Source: an uncultured bacterium (GTDB lineage: Bacteria > Planctomycetota > UBA1135 > GCA-002686595). Taken from it: a stretch of DNA of 64,000 nt. The notes under the pieces were generated by a model that was not told the origin of the DNA, did no database searches, and saw only the letters and a program-made list of their open reading frames with translations. Every line of letters starts with the position of its first letter. Positions within the stretch are counted from its first letter, which is position 1. The DNA is taken from positions 1-64,000 of the forward strand of contig CAJQPT010000065.1 of the NCBI GenBank assembly GCA_905480285.1. The letters are read 5' to 3'. The position numbers and the translations under genes are program-made. Of this stretch, positions 7,184 to 16,178 are shown one piece after another.

Positions 7184-8968
7184 TCACCACGCCAAGAGGA
7201 GGATCCTCCCGCCCGTCGACCTGGCAAGGCCGCCCCACAGCCGCTCCAGCTTGCGGGAGCTGTCCACCAGGACGAAGTCGAGGAGCGCCGGCCGGAAGCG
7301 GAGCCGCTCCCTCACGAGCGAGACCATGAGGCCGATGTTCCATCGTTCCCCTCCCGAGGGGGCGCCGTCCGAGAGGAGCACGACGCGGTCGACCTCGGGC
7401 CTGTCGAGGGCGAGGCTCAAGGCCTCGAAGAGGTCCCCGCTCCCGTTCATTCGTGCCGAGGCAAAGAAGCGCTGCGCGCGCCGGATGTTCCTCCCGGTGG
7501 CCTCCACCAGCCCCGGCTCGAAGGGATGCGGCTCGCGGGTGTAGGGCACGAGGAGGAATTCGGTCCCCGCGCTGAAACCGGAGAGGAGCTGCTCTACCTG
7601 GGGATCGAGCCGGTCCTTCTTGCAGCGGCCCTCGTCGTTCTCGATCCAGAGGGATCCGGAGAAGTCGATGAGGATGGCGAGGCGGTCGCTCTTCGGATCC
7701 AGCCGACCCAGCGCCGCCACGGTCCCGCGTGCCCTCCCCCCCCGTGCTCCGGTGGGCGCCGGTGCGTCGATGGCCGGGGCCCAATCCGGCGGGAGGGCTC
7801 GGAGCGCGGTCTCCCAGGCCTCGACACGGTCTCGATACCGCAGGCCGGTCAACTCCTGCAGGGCCGCCACCAGGGCCGCGCGGAGCGCAACGCGCGACTC
7901 CACCCGAAGACGATCCAGCAGGAGCCCGAGGACGAGCGGGGGCGCCTCCTCTCCTTCGATCGCCCTGGACCTTGCCGTGGTGGTCACCCTGGACTCGGCG
8001 CTGGCGTCGGTTCCCAGCGAGGAGCCTCCTGAAGGGCCGACGGGTGACCCTGCCGGCTCACGGGTCAGCTCCGGCCTCCGCCGTCGAGTGAGATCCCCAG
8101 TGAGATCCCCAGCGAGGTTCCCCGTGTGGTTCCCGGCGAGCTCGAGGGCCGAGCCTCGGGCCAGCTCGATGGCCCGGAGCCTCACCCCCCAGTCCTCGTG
8201 TCCCATGGCCGCCTCCAGAAGAGAGGCCTTACCCGTGAGGCCCAGCTCCATGGCCGCCATCACCGCAGAGCAGCCGAGCGCGCGGTCTCCATCGGCGATC
8301 CAGGGCCCGATGAAGGGCACCGCGCGCTCAGGTGTGAGCTGCACCAGGGCCTGAAGCGCTGCCGCGCGGCAGCCCGTGTCGCCCCCTCTCCGCACCCCAT
8401 CCAAGACGCGCTTGACTAGGCGTTCAGGATCTCCGGCGATGAGCTTGCTGCGGGCCAGCCGCTCCACGCTCCAGAAGAGCGCCCGCCGCTCGTCGGCGCC
8501 GCGCACGCCAAGCAACGAGGCGAGCTCCCTGGCCGGCAGCGGCGCGGGGCAACGGCCCATCAGCTCTGCCCAACGGAGGCGCACGAGAGGGGCGCGATCC
8601 GCCAGCCCCTTGTGCCTGCGGAGCAAGGCGGGGAGCGCGGCGCCGACGACCCCGGGAAGCTGAAGCTGCGCCTCGTCAGCGACCTCTCCGGAGCGATCCG
8701 AGAGCGCACCGACGATCCGTGCGACCGCCCGCTCGCCACCCAGCTGAGCCAGCCCCGCCACGGCGCGGCGGCGGCGCTCGGATCGAGGCTCTCGCAGCTG
8801 CTGCTCCAGGCGGCCCAGCTCCGCACGCCTGGTTCCGTCCCGCTCCCCCGGCGGCCCGGAGTCCGCGGGCGCAGGGCCTGCCGCCGCCAACGCCACCAAC
8901 AGCATCCAGCCGACCCAGCCCAGGAGCCTGCCAGCACGCCACCTTCCACTCGACTCGTCCAACACCAT
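7184..8968 (-). CDS. HEAT-repeat and von Willebrand A domain protein
   Basis: 594 residues. A hydrophobic segment (residues 14-33, ending in a plausible AxA cleavage site) exports or anchors the protein. Residues 45-275 are helical HEAT-like repeats (RRRAVAGLAQLGGERAVARIVGAL; VRLRAIELARGS). After a low-complexity linker the C-terminal third is a vWA domain: DFSGSLWIEN near residue 440 is the MIDAS start, DLFEALSLALDRPEVDRVVLLSDGAPSGG the later metal-loop strand. Such proteins are common in Planctomycetes and likely bind a partner through the vWA face. A short repeat (GNLAGDLTGDLT) in the linker comes from a 12-bp tandem duplication at 8088-8135. Function otherwise unknown. Confidence 0.75.
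   Translation of the reverse strand: MVLDESSGRWRAGRLLGWVGWMLLVALAAAGPAPADSGPPGERDGTRRAELGRLEQQLREPRSERRRRAVAGLAQLGGERAVARIVGALSDRSGEVADEAQLQLPGVVGAALPALLRRHKGLADRAPLVRLRWAELMGRCPAPLPARELASLLGVRGADERRALFWSVERLARSKLIAGDPERLVKRVLDGVRRGGDTGCRAAALQALVQLTPERAVPFIGPWIADGDRALGCSAVMAAMELGLTGKASLLEAAMGHEDWGVRLRAIELARGSALELAGNHTGNLAGDLTGDLTRRRRPELTREPAGSPVGPSGGSSLGTDASAESRVTTTARSRAIEGEEAPPLVLGLLLDRLRVESRVALRAALVAALQELTGLRYRDRVEAWETALRALPPDWAPAIDAPAPTGARGGRARGTVAALGRLDPKSDRLAILIDFSGSLWIENDEGRCKKDRLDPQVEQLLSGFSAGTEFLLVPYTREPHPFEPGLVEATGRNIRRAQRFFASARMNGSGDLFEALSLALDRPEVDRVVLLSDGAPSGGERWNIGLMVSLVRERLRFRPALLDFVLVDSSRKLERLWGGLARSTGGRILLLAW
8088..8135. repeat. Four tandem 12-bp copies inside the HEAT/vWA gene
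   Basis: Units at 8088, 8100, 8112 and 8124, the first two identical (gtgagatcccca), the others diverged. The length is a multiple of three, so the frame is kept; it encodes a GNxTGDLxGDLT-like linker. Confidence 0.75.
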
Positions 8969-9086
8969 CCCACAACCCCCGTCCCCTTTCTTCGGAGCAC
9001 GCCGGCCCCCAGCACTCAGGGGTGTGCGGCAGCTCCGCTGGCCTGTTCAGGACCGCCGCCCCATTGAACGGTGGCTCCAAACGCGA

Positions 9087-9117
9087 GAGCGCGGCGCCCA
9101 CAGCGGGCGCCGCGCTC
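9087..9117 (-). terminator. Hairpin downstream of the small membrane protein gene
   Basis: A perfect 13-bp inverted repeat, 9087-9099 against 9105-9117, with a 5-base loop. It lies 92 bases past the stop of the minus-strand gene at 9209-9556. The tail beyond it on that strand has only a few Ts, so termination strength is uncertain. Confidence 0.5.
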
Positions 9118-9208
9118 CCACGGAACGAACGGCTCGACACCTGGTGACATCCAATTCACCGCAGCCCGCTCAACGCAGCCTGGCGGCAACTGGCCGGCGC
9201 GTGCGGCC

Positions 9209-9556
9209 CTAGACGCCGGGCCGGACCACGTACACCATCAGGACCGCGGTGACGACGAGGGCGAACGCGAGCCAGCTCAGGGACTTGGTCGCCTCGGGCT
9301 TGCGGTACGCGACGCCCGCGAGCGCCGAGAGACCCAGCCAGCAGCCGATCTTGACGAACACCCAGACGTCCCACGCGTATCCCATCTTTGCCATGAGCCC
9401 GAAGCCCCCGACGAGGGCCGCGAGGCTCGTGATCCCCGACAGCATGAGGTTGGAACGCCGGCTCTCCGGAGTCGGGGCGGCGAAGGCCCGGAACGTGACC
9501 GCCACGAGGAAGATGACGGAGACGAGGTGGATGACTTGGTAGATTTTGGGGTCCAT
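9209..9556 (-). CDS. Small four-helix integral membrane protein
   Basis: 115 residues from MDPKIYQVIHLVSVIF. Four hydrophobic helices are visible (about 6-26, 35-53, 60-80 and 92-110) with short polar loops, and the protein ends VYVVRPGV. It resembles the size and layout of SirB-like small membrane proteins but has no motif that fixes the function. The frame extends upstream to 9676, but the extra 40 residues are Pro/Arg-rich and do not look like protein. Confidence 0.65.
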   Translation of the reverse strand: MDPKIYQVIHLVSVIFLVAVTFRAFAAPTPESRRSNLMLSGITSLAALVGGFGLMAKMGYAWDVWVFVKIGCWLGLSALAGVAYRKPEATKSLSWLAFALVVTAVLMVYVVRPGV

Positions 9557-9764
9557 CGCAGAGGGGGGCCGACAGGGTTTCGGAGCGCGGGGCGTGAGCA
9601 CGGAGTGTAGGGCCCAGGAGCACGGGATCCGAGCCTCTCCCCGGGCACGTCGCGGCCGCGCCCCACCGCGGCCCACCGCGCCTCGCCACGGTGCCGGAGC
9701 GGCCGGGCGTGAATTGGGTTCAGGAGCAGACGCCCGATGAGGTCAATCGCTACGGTGCGCCCAG

Positions 9765-10808
9765 ATGTCCCACCAACCCAAAGGTCCCGACCGCTCGGTC
9801 CAGCTCTGCGGCCTCCTGTGCGTCGCCCTGGCGGCCGGAGCGGTCTTCGTCCGCCCGCTGCTCGGTGAGTCACGGCTCGTCCCGTCGCCCTCCGTGCTCG
9901 CGCTGATCATGGGGCTCCTCCTGGGCCTCGCTCCGGTGGTCCAGTCGCACATGGTCAGCGCTGCCAAGACGGTCTCCAAGCGGGCGATCCCCGCGGCGAT
10001 CGTGTTGATCGGCTTCGGCATGGACCTTGACCCGCTGCTCGACGGGGGCGCCCTGGGCGGGACGCTCATGGTCGTGCTCGCAGGGATCGCGGTGGCCTTC
10101 GCGGGCGCGCTGCTCGCCGGCAAGCTCTGTGGCCTCGACCCGAGGGCCTCGCTGCTCCTGGGAGCCGGCACCGCGATCTGCGGCAACAGCGCGATCATGG
10201 CGGTGGCGCCCACGGTCGAGGCCGACGAGGAGGATCTGGGGCTCGCCATCGGTGTGATCAACCTCCTTGGCGTCGCGATGCTCTTCGCGCTCCCCCCCGC
10301 CGCGATCGCCGTGGGCATCGAGGGGCAAGCGGGCGGCGCCCTCGCGGGCCTGACCGTCCACGCGGTGCCCCAGGCGATTGCCACCGGCGAGGCCTTCGGC
10401 GCTGAAGCCGTGGAGTGGGCGACGCTCTACAAGTTGCTGCGCGTCGCGATGCTGGTCCCGATGGTCGTCGTGCTCGCGCTCCTCGTCCCTGCGAGGGACG
10501 GGACCCGGCGCAAGGGAGGCGGCGTGGGCGTCCCCCACTTCGTCTGGCTCTTCGCCGTGGCCTCCGCGCTCCGGGCCAGCGGCTGGCTCGACCACGAGCT
10601 GTCCATCGCAGGAGACACGCGCCCCACGTGGGGCTGGCTGAAGCAATCGGGGAGCTGGCTGCTCGCGGCCGCCCTCGCGGCGATCGGCATGACCCTCCAC
10701 GTCCCCCGGCTCATCCGCGTCGGACCGCGCTTCCTGCTGGCCGGGGCCCTCGCGGTGACGGCCATGGTGGCGGTCACCATGCCGTTGGTGATCTGGCTTC
10801 TGGGTTGA
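9765..10808 (+). CDS. YeiH-family putative sulfate exporter
   Basis: 347 residues, about ten hydrophobic helices. The conserved GAGTAICGNSAIMAVAP (residues 138-154) and the preceding LIGFGMDLDPLL and following GVINLLGVAMLFALPP blocks are the signature of the YeiH/UPF0324 family (PF03601), described as putative sulfate exporters. The protein would sit in the inner membrane. No cysteine or sulfonate metabolism genes are adjacent, so the substrate stays open. Confidence 0.8.
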   Translation: MSHQPKGPDRSVQLCGLLCVALAAGAVFVRPLLGESRLVPSPSVLALIMGLLLGLAPVVQSHMVSAAKTVSKRAIPAAIVLIGFGMDLDPLLDGGALGGTLMVVLAGIAVAFAGALLAGKLCGLDPRASLLLGAGTAICGNSAIMAVAPTVEADEEDLGLAIGVINLLGVAMLFALPPAAIAVGIEGQAGGALAGLTVHAVPQAIATGEAFGAEAVEWATLYKLLRVAMLVPMVVVLALLVPARDGTRRKGGGVGVPHFVWLFAVASALRASGWLDHELSIAGDTRPTWGWLKQSGSWLLAAALAAIGMTLHVPRLIRVGPRFLLAGALAVTAMVAVTMPLVIWLLG

Positions 10809-11217
10809 TGCGCCGGTTCAAGGGGCCCACGGGTCCGGGCCGGGCCCCGAGCGCGTGAGCCCCGCGACGGCGTGAGGCCCGGATCCTGCAGGAGGCGAGG
10901 ATCCAGTGGGAGGCACGGCGACCGGGAGCGGGGCGGGGCCCACGGGACCTCCGCCGCCCACTCCGGCCCTCCTAGGATCCTGTATCCAGGCCGAATGGAG
11001 CGCGCCTGGGCCTATCCAGACCGGTCGCGCCGGAGGCTCCTGATTTGAGACAGTCCTGTCTGGCCGTGGCGTGAGAGTATTAACCCATGCAGAGGGACCC
11101 TTTCTGGGGCCGCTGCCGTCCATCAGCAGCCGCGGTCTTGCCTGCTTCCCGGCTCCAAGCTCTCCCAGGGGGTCGTCGACCCTCTCGCTCCTTCCCTCAC
11201 CTCCAGTTCAAACACCC
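10809..11217. other. 409-base non-coding stretch with two small inverted repeats
   Basis: No gene is supported here. A 7-bp inverted repeat ggatcct/aggatcc lies at 10881-10904. A 14-bp palindrome AGACAGTCCTGTCT lies at 11048-11061, about 160 bases before the ATG of the secreted protein. The stretch ends in an AT-richer patch (gagagtattaaccc, 11073-11086) that might hold a promoter -10 region. The part just before the ATG is C-rich and has no ribosome binding site. Confidence 0.5.
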
Positions 11218-13221
11218 ATGCGCGTCTCGAAACTCCTCGCCGCCGCCTCCTTGATCGCCGCCCCGTTGATGGGGATCGCGGGCGCTCAGGGAGCAGATGA
11301 CTGCTCCAATGCCCAGCCCATCTCCGGGCTCGGGACGTTCGCGTTCGACAACACCAGCGCCACCAACGGCGGCCCCTCAGGCTGCGGCAACATCGGAGAC
11401 GATGTCTGGTGGGCCTGGACGGCTCCGAGCACGACCGACTACCAGGTCTCCACCTGCGGCAACGCGAACTGGGACACCGTGCTCGCGGTCTTCAGCAGCT
11501 GCTCCAACCAGATCACCTGCAACGACGACGCCTGCGGCCTGCAGTCCACCGTCAGCTGGTCGGCCATGGCGGGTACGACCTACCTCATCCGCGGCGGCTC
11601 CTACTCCGGAAACAGCAGCGGCGTTGGCTCGATCGAGATCACCGCGGGCGGCGGCGGGAGCGGCGGCTGCGCCAACCCGGCCATTGGACCCGACGTCATC
11701 GTCGGCGGCCTCCCGGGGATCTCCAACTACGGCGCCACCGGCGGCATGGCTGGTTACTCCCTCGGGACCACCTCCTGCAACGTCGGCGACGCCGAGCTGC
11801 TCTGGATCTCGAACAGCAACCAACACCCCGTCATCGGCCAGAACATCTACCGCATCGACGGCGGCCGGTTCGAGCAGATCGGCCAGAGCTGGCTCAAGCA
11901 CGGCTTCACGGCGCTCCAACAGGGCCTCTGCTGCAACTGCAACAGCTCCGGCACCGGCACCCGCCTGGGCGTCGGATGCTCCGACCCCTACAGCTCCGGC
12001 CTCAACGGATCGCAGTCGGGTCTCGGCCCGCGCTTCCAGGTCAACGCCTTCACCGGCGCGTTCAGCTACCCGTTCGCCCAGCAGGGCCAAACCGGCGACC
12101 GCGTCTTCAAGCGGATCCAGGTGGCCAATGACGACGTCGACCCCAGCCTGAACCCCGACGCCACCTACTGGGGTGAGTCCCAGTACATCGCCCCCGACGA
12201 CGCGCTGGCGGGCAACGGCTTCAACAACGTCTCCTACGTCCCCCTCAGCCGCCCCGGCTCCACGACGAACGGCGCGTGGCGCCTCAGCATCGGCGGCGGA
12301 ACGGTCCGCGAGCAGCCGGCGATCTACGCCTGGTCCGCGACCACACCGACCGCCTCCATCGAGGAGATCAATGTCCCCGGTGAGGGCCAGTTCGTCGCCG
12401 GCTCCAACGTCGTCGACAACGGCGATGGCACCTGGACGTACAACTACGCCATCTTCAACAACAACAGCGACTTCTCCGGCGAGAGCTTCACGGTTCCGCT
12501 GGGGTCGAACGTGACGGTCACCGACCCTGGGATGTCGTTCCCGCTCTACCACTCTGGCGAGCCGTACACGAACCTGGACTGGAGCCCGACGATCTCCGCC
12601 ACGGAGATCACCTGGAACACGCAGAGCTACGTCGTCAACCAGGACGCCAACGCGCTGCGCTGGGGCACGACCTACAGCTTCTGGTTCACCGCCGACGCCG
12701 CCCCCGAGGCGAAGTCCGGTGTCCTCGGGCTCTTCAAGCCCGGTAACCCTGGCGCCCAGGTCTTCCCGACCGAAGGCCCCGGCACCGGCGGCGGGACCCT
12801 GATCATCCAGAACTACTGCACCCCGGTCCCGAACTCGACAGGGCAGACCTCGACCATGATCGCGTCCAACGTCGACCTGACGCTGCGCACCATGGACCTC
12901 GAGGCCGTCAACCTCACGCAGAACGCGTTCGGTTACTTCCTCGCCTCCCTGACCCAGGGCTTCATCCCGAACGCTGGCGGAAGCCAGGGCAACCTCTGCC
13001 TCGCCGGCGACATCGGCCGCGGCGTGGGTGGCGGCATCCTGTTCTCCGGCACCTCGGGCTCGTTCTTCACGCCCGTTGACCTGGACCAGATCCCGAGCCC
13101 GACGGGGATGACCTCGGCCATGAGCGGCGACCGCTGGCACTTCCAGGCCTGGCACCGCGACTCGGTCCTCGGCTTCGCCACGTCGAACTTCTCCGACGGC
13201 GTCTGGGTTCAGTTTCCCTGA
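11218..13221 (+). CDS. Large secreted protein, cysteine- and glycine-rich
   Basis: 667 residues. The start at 11218 gives a clean signal peptide (residues 1-24, cleavage near AGAQG). The mature N-terminus (25-145) is a beta-sandwich-like module with DDVWWAWTAPSTTDYQVSTC and WDTVLAVFSSC, of the kind found in pre-peptidase C-terminal-like modules of secreted planctomycetal proteins, with paired cysteines. A glycine linker leads to a middle region with CNCNSSGTGTRLGVGCSDPY, then long Thr/Asn/Gly-rich beta segments. No catalytic motif or sorting signal is visible. It is followed by a strong hairpin and is probably monocistronic. Codon use is strikingly C-ending, suggesting high expression. Confidence 0.75.
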   Translation: MRVSKLLAAASLIAAPLMGIAGAQGADDCSNAQPISGLGTFAFDNTSATNGGPSGCGNIGDDVWWAWTAPSTTDYQVSTCGNANWDTVLAVFSSCSNQITCNDDACGLQSTVSWSAMAGTTYLIRGGSYSGNSSGVGSIEITAGGGGSGGCANPAIGPDVIVGGLPGISNYGATGGMAGYSLGTTSCNVGDAELLWISNSNQHPVIGQNIYRIDGGRFEQIGQSWLKHGFTALQQGLCCNCNSSGTGTRLGVGCSDPYSSGLNGSQSGLGPRFQVNAFTGAFSYPFAQQGQTGDRVFKRIQVANDDVDPSLNPDATYWGESQYIAPDDALAGNGFNNVSYVPLSRPGSTTNGAWRLSIGGGTVREQPAIYAWSATTPTASIEEINVPGEGQFVAGSNVVDNGDGTWTYNYAIFNNNSDFSGESFTVPLGSNVTVTDPGMSFPLYHSGEPYTNLDWSPTISATEITWNTQSYVVNQDANALRWGTTYSFWFTADAAPEAKSGVLGLFKPGNPGAQVFPTEGPGTGGGTLIIQNYCTPVPNSTGQTSTMIASNVDLTLRTMDLEAVNLTQNAFGYFLASLTQGFIPNAGGSQGNLCLAGDIGRGVGGGILFSGTSGSFFTPVDLDQIPSPTGMTSAMSGDRWHFQAWHRDSVLGFATSNFSDGVWVQFP

Positions 13222-13238
13222 TCCAGCCACCGGCATGA

Positions 13239-13280
13239 AGCGCGGCCCGCGCGGGAGAGTCCTCCCGCGCGGGCCGCGCT
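13239..13280. terminator. Strong 19-bp hairpin after the secreted-protein gene
   Basis: Perfect inverted repeat, 13239-13257 against 13262-13280, with a 4-base loop, 17 bases after the stop codon. It stands between convergent genes (secreted protein and xylB). The T-tract is weak on both sides. Confidence 0.65.
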
Positions 13281-13343
13281 CGTTCTGTACGGGGTCGCGC
13301 CCGGCCCCTCCCTTGGCCCGCGGCTGGACCCCGGGAGGGTGAC

Positions 13344-13387
13344 GGTCCGCTGGGGGTCCGCTGGGGGTCCTCAGGGGGTCCGCTGGG
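13344..13387. repeat. Four tandem 11-bp copies spanning the xylB stop codon
   Basis: Copies of ggtccgctggg start at 13344, 13355, 13366 (changed) and 13377. The xylB stop (13371-13373) falls in the third copy, so the last residues of the protein and the sequence after it are one repeat array. Confidence 0.75.
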
Positions 13388-14837
13388 CCGCGACAGCGCC
13401 GGCCAGCCGGCCCGCGAGCCGAGCGAGGCGCTCCACGGTCTCCCCGTCAGCCGACGGCTCCACCGCGGCTCCACCGTAGGCAACGAAGCCCTGGGCGATC
13501 CGGTCCACCGGCTCGTCCCGCACCGCCGCGGCGACCTGCAGCGCCGCTCCCACGGCGGCGGTCTCCGTCTCCACCAGCACCCGGACGGGCACGCCAAAGG
13601 TGGTGGCGAGGATCTCTTGCCAGAGGGGGTTTCGGGCGGCGCCCCCAACCAGTCGGACCTCCTCTGGCTCGATGCCCATACGCCGCATGCGCTCGACACC
13701 GGAGGCGAGGTTGAGAGCGACGCCCTCGAGGGCCGCGCGGTAAAGGATCCCCGGCGAGAGTGACCCGGGCCGGAGCCCGGAGAGGGTGGCCGTCGCGTCC
13801 GGGAGGTTCGGAACGCGCTCCCCCATGAAGAAGGGCACGAGCAGCTCCTCCCCCATGGACGCCGTCCGGGCGAGCTCGGTGAGCTCGTCGTGGCCCTTAC
13901 CCGTCAGGGCCCGCAGGTCCTCCAGGGGCTCGGTGCAGTTCATCACGCAGAGCAAGGGCAGGTGCCCCGCCACGCCGTCGTCGCCCGCGCTCGATGCGCG
14001 GAAGCTCGCGATATCGCCACCGGGGTCCACGGCCGGCTCGGCAGCGAAGGCGAAGACGGTGGCCGAGGTCCCGAGGCTGCAGACGGAGACCCCGGGGCGC
14101 GTGGCCCCCGCACCGATCGCGCTCATCATGTTGTCGCCGCCCCCTGCCGAGACCGGGGTGCCGGCCTCAAGGCCGAGCGCCGCCGCCGCGGCGCCGGAGA
14201 GCTCCCCGGCCGGCGCCGCACAGGAGCGGAGCGGGGGGAGGAGATCCGCGAGCCCGGGGGCAGACCGCTCGACGGCCTCAGCGTCGTACGATCCGCTGGC
14301 GGGGTCGAGATAGCCCGTCCCCGACGCGTCCCCCACCTCAGTGAAGAACTCGCCGGTGAGGAAGAGGTTGATGTAGTCGTGGGGCAGCAGCACTCGCTGC
14401 ACCCGTGCCCACACCGCCGGCTCCCGCTCGGCGGACCAGCGGAGCTTCGGCGCGGTGAAGCCCGCAGGGATCGCTCGGCCGAGCTCCGCCGAGAGCGCGG
14501 CGGCCTCCTCAGCGGCGGAGGTATCGCACCAGAGCTTGGCGGGTCGCAGGACCTCATCCCCGGCGCCCAGCAGGACCGCCCCGTGCTGTTGCCCCGAGAC
14601 CCCGACCCCGCGTATGCGCGGGCCCAGCCCCAGGGACACCTCGCGGACCGCGGCGATCACGGCCTCCGTCCAGGTGCCCGGATGTTGCTCCGCGTGTCCA
14701 GCGGGGAGCCCCCCGATCAGGTCATAGGACCGAGCAGCCCGGGCCACGACGCTGCCGGAGTCCACGTCTACGAGCACCGCCTTGGTGCTCTGGGTGCCGA
14801 CGTCGACGCCGAGGAACAGGTCCCCGTCACCGCTCAT
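13371..14837 (-). CDS. xylB: Xylulokinase
   Basis: 488 residues, FGGY carbohydrate kinase family. GVDVGTQSTKAVLVD (residues 10-24) is the phosphate-1 loop; GVGVSGQQHGAVLL, the catalytic-type aspartate in VSAGGGDNMMSAIGAG and the C-terminal VRLVGGAARNPLWQEILA adenosine block follow in the right order. It phosphorylates D-xylulose to D-xylulose 5-phosphate in the cytoplasm. Its ATG overlaps the stop of the xylose isomerase gene by four bases (ATGA on the minus strand), so the pair is translationally coupled and forms a compact isomerase pathway for D-xylose. Confidence 0.92.
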   Translation of the reverse strand: MSGDGDLFLGVDVGTQSTKAVLVDVDSGSVVARAARSYDLIGGLPAGHAEQHPGTWTEAVIAAVREVSLGLGPRIRGVGVSGQQHGAVLLGAGDEVLRPAKLWCDTSAAEEAAALSAELGRAIPAGFTAPKLRWSAEREPAVWARVQRVLLPHDYINLFLTGEFFTEVGDASGTGYLDPASGSYDAEAVERSAPGLADLLPPLRSCAAPAGELSGAAAAALGLEAGTPVSAGGGDNMMSAIGAGATRPGVSVCSLGTSATVFAFAAEPAVDPGGDIASFRASSAGDDGVAGHLPLLCVMNCTEPLEDLRALTGKGHDELTELARTASMGEELLVPFFMGERVPNLPDATATLSGLRPGSLSPGILYRAALEGVALNLASGVERMRRMGIEPEEVRLVGGAARNPLWQEILATTFGVPVRVLVETETAAVGAALQVAAAVRDEPVDRIAQGFVAYGGAAVEPSADGETVERLARLAGRLAGAVAAQRTP

Positions 14838-16009
14838 CCGCGGGCCCCCATCATGTGCTCCACCATGATCTGGTCGAGCCGCTCGTACCTGAGCCCCTTC
14901 GCGCCGATGCCCTCGGCGTCGACCTCCAGGCCCCGAAGCGCGGCGCCGCGCTCCGCGCTGTAGCCGGCGCCGACGTCCACCAGGTTGGCCGCCACGGTTC
15001 CAGCAAGGATCTCCCGAACGTCAGGGTCGGCGTCGAATGCGGCCGCTCGGGCAGCGAGGAGCTTGTAGGTGCGCATGCAGCCGCTCGCGAACTCCCATAC
15101 GCCGTCGTGGTCCTCGGTCCGGTAGGCGTGAGCATCGAAGTGGCGCGGCCCCTCGTAACGGGCGCCGCCGCCGGTCCCCTCGAGCAGCCGGACCAGGAGG
15201 AACGCCTGCTTCAGGTCCTCGGACCCGAAGCGGAGGTCCTGGTCGTAGCGGCCGATCCGCTGCCCGTTGAGGTCGATGTGGAAGAGTTTGCCGCACTCCA
15301 TGGCTTGACCGACCCCGTGGACGAACGAGAGCCCCGCCATGGTCTCGTGCGCCACCTCCGGGTTGACCCCGACCATCTCGCTGTGGTCGAGGGTCGAGAT
15401 GAAGTGGAGCATGTGGCCCGTCGTCGAGAGGTAGATGTCACCCCGCGGCTCGTTGGGCTTGGCCTCGAGGGCGAAGCGCATGTCGTAGCCCTGGTCCTTC
15501 ACGTATCCGCAGAGGAAGTCGATCGCGTCGCGGAAGTTCGACAGCGCGGTCCGCGGGTCCCGGCAGGCGTCGGCCTCGGCGCCCTCGCGGCCTCCCCAGA
15601 ACACGTACGTGCTGGCCCCGAGCTCGACGCCGAGGTCGATGGCGTCCATGGTCTTACGGATGGCGAAGGCCCGCACCGCCGGGTCGTTCGAGGTGAACGC
15701 GCCGTCCTTGAAGATCGGCTGGCTGAACAGGTTGGTCGTGGCCATGGGGCAGACCACCCCAGAGTCGGCCATCGCCCTCTTGAAGTCCCCCACGATCCGG
15801 TCACGCTCGGCGGCCGAGCTCCCGAACGGGACGAGGTCCTCGTCGTGAAGGTTCACGCCCCAGGCGCCGATCTCTCCCAGCTTGGCGACGATCTCGCAGG
15901 GGTCGAGAACCGGCCGAACGGCGTGACCGAAGGGGTCGCGGCCGGGGTTGCCCACGGTCCAGAGGCCAAAGGAGAAGCGATCGTCGGGGGTGGGGTCGAG
16001 GGAGCTCAT
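14834..16009 (-). CDS. xylA: Xylose isomerase
   Basis: 391 residues, the length of the short (class I, actinobacterial-type) enzymes. It opens with RFSFGLWTVGNPGRDPFG. The catalytic HDED block is in NLHDEDLVPFG near residue 54, with ALEAKPNEPRGD (metal-binding Glu and the catalytic Lys) near 183, then VGVNPEVAHETMAG, LFHIDLNGQRIGRYDQDLRFG with metal-binding Asp residues, and FDAHAYRTED. It interconverts D-xylose and D-xylulose. It is first in the xylA-xylB operon. No xylose regulator or transporter is next to it. Confidence 0.95.
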   Translation of the reverse strand: MSSLDPTPDDRFSFGLWTVGNPGRDPFGHAVRPVLDPCEIVAKLGEIGAWGVNLHDEDLVPFGSSAAERDRIVGDFKRAMADSGVVCPMATTNLFSQPIFKDGAFTSNDPAVRAFAIRKTMDAIDLGVELGASTYVFWGGREGAEADACRDPRTALSNFRDAIDFLCGYVKDQGYDMRFALEAKPNEPRGDIYLSTTGHMLHFISTLDHSEMVGVNPEVAHETMAGLSFVHGVGQAMECGKLFHIDLNGQRIGRYDQDLRFGSEDLKQAFLLVRLLEGTGGGARYEGPRHFDAHAYRTEDHDGVWEFASGCMRTYKLLAARAAAFDADPDVREILAGTVAANLVDVGAGYSAERGAALRGLEVDAEGIGAKGLRYERLDQIMVEHMMGARG

Positions 16010-16091
16010 GGTGGCTCTCGACTCTAAGGGACGGAGCCCGGCCCAGGAACGGTGGCCAGGGAGTCCCCGGCAGCTGAGACCCGGAATAGCA

Positions 16092-16125
16092 AGGCACCCC
16101 GGCGGAGCGAACCGCCGGGGTGCCT
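16092..16125 (-). terminator. 14-bp perfect hairpin after the UGA-containing gene
   Basis: aggcaccccggcgg (16092-16105) pairs with 16112-16125 across a 6-base loop. On the minus strand it begins 54 bases after the final stop of the gene at 16179-16829 and precedes xylA. Its place right after the full-length reading, rather than after the first UGA, fits read-through of the whole frame. Confidence 0.6.
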
Positions 16126-16178
16126 GCGTGACGAGGCGCGACGGGCGCCCGGTGTGGGGCGCGCAGCCGCGAGCGCGA

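Noticed and set aside
11377-13236. Long antisense frame opposite the secreted-protein gene
   Set aside because: It is a shadow of the extreme third-position GC bias of the real gene; its product is Arg/Gly/Ala-rich with no domain or signal.
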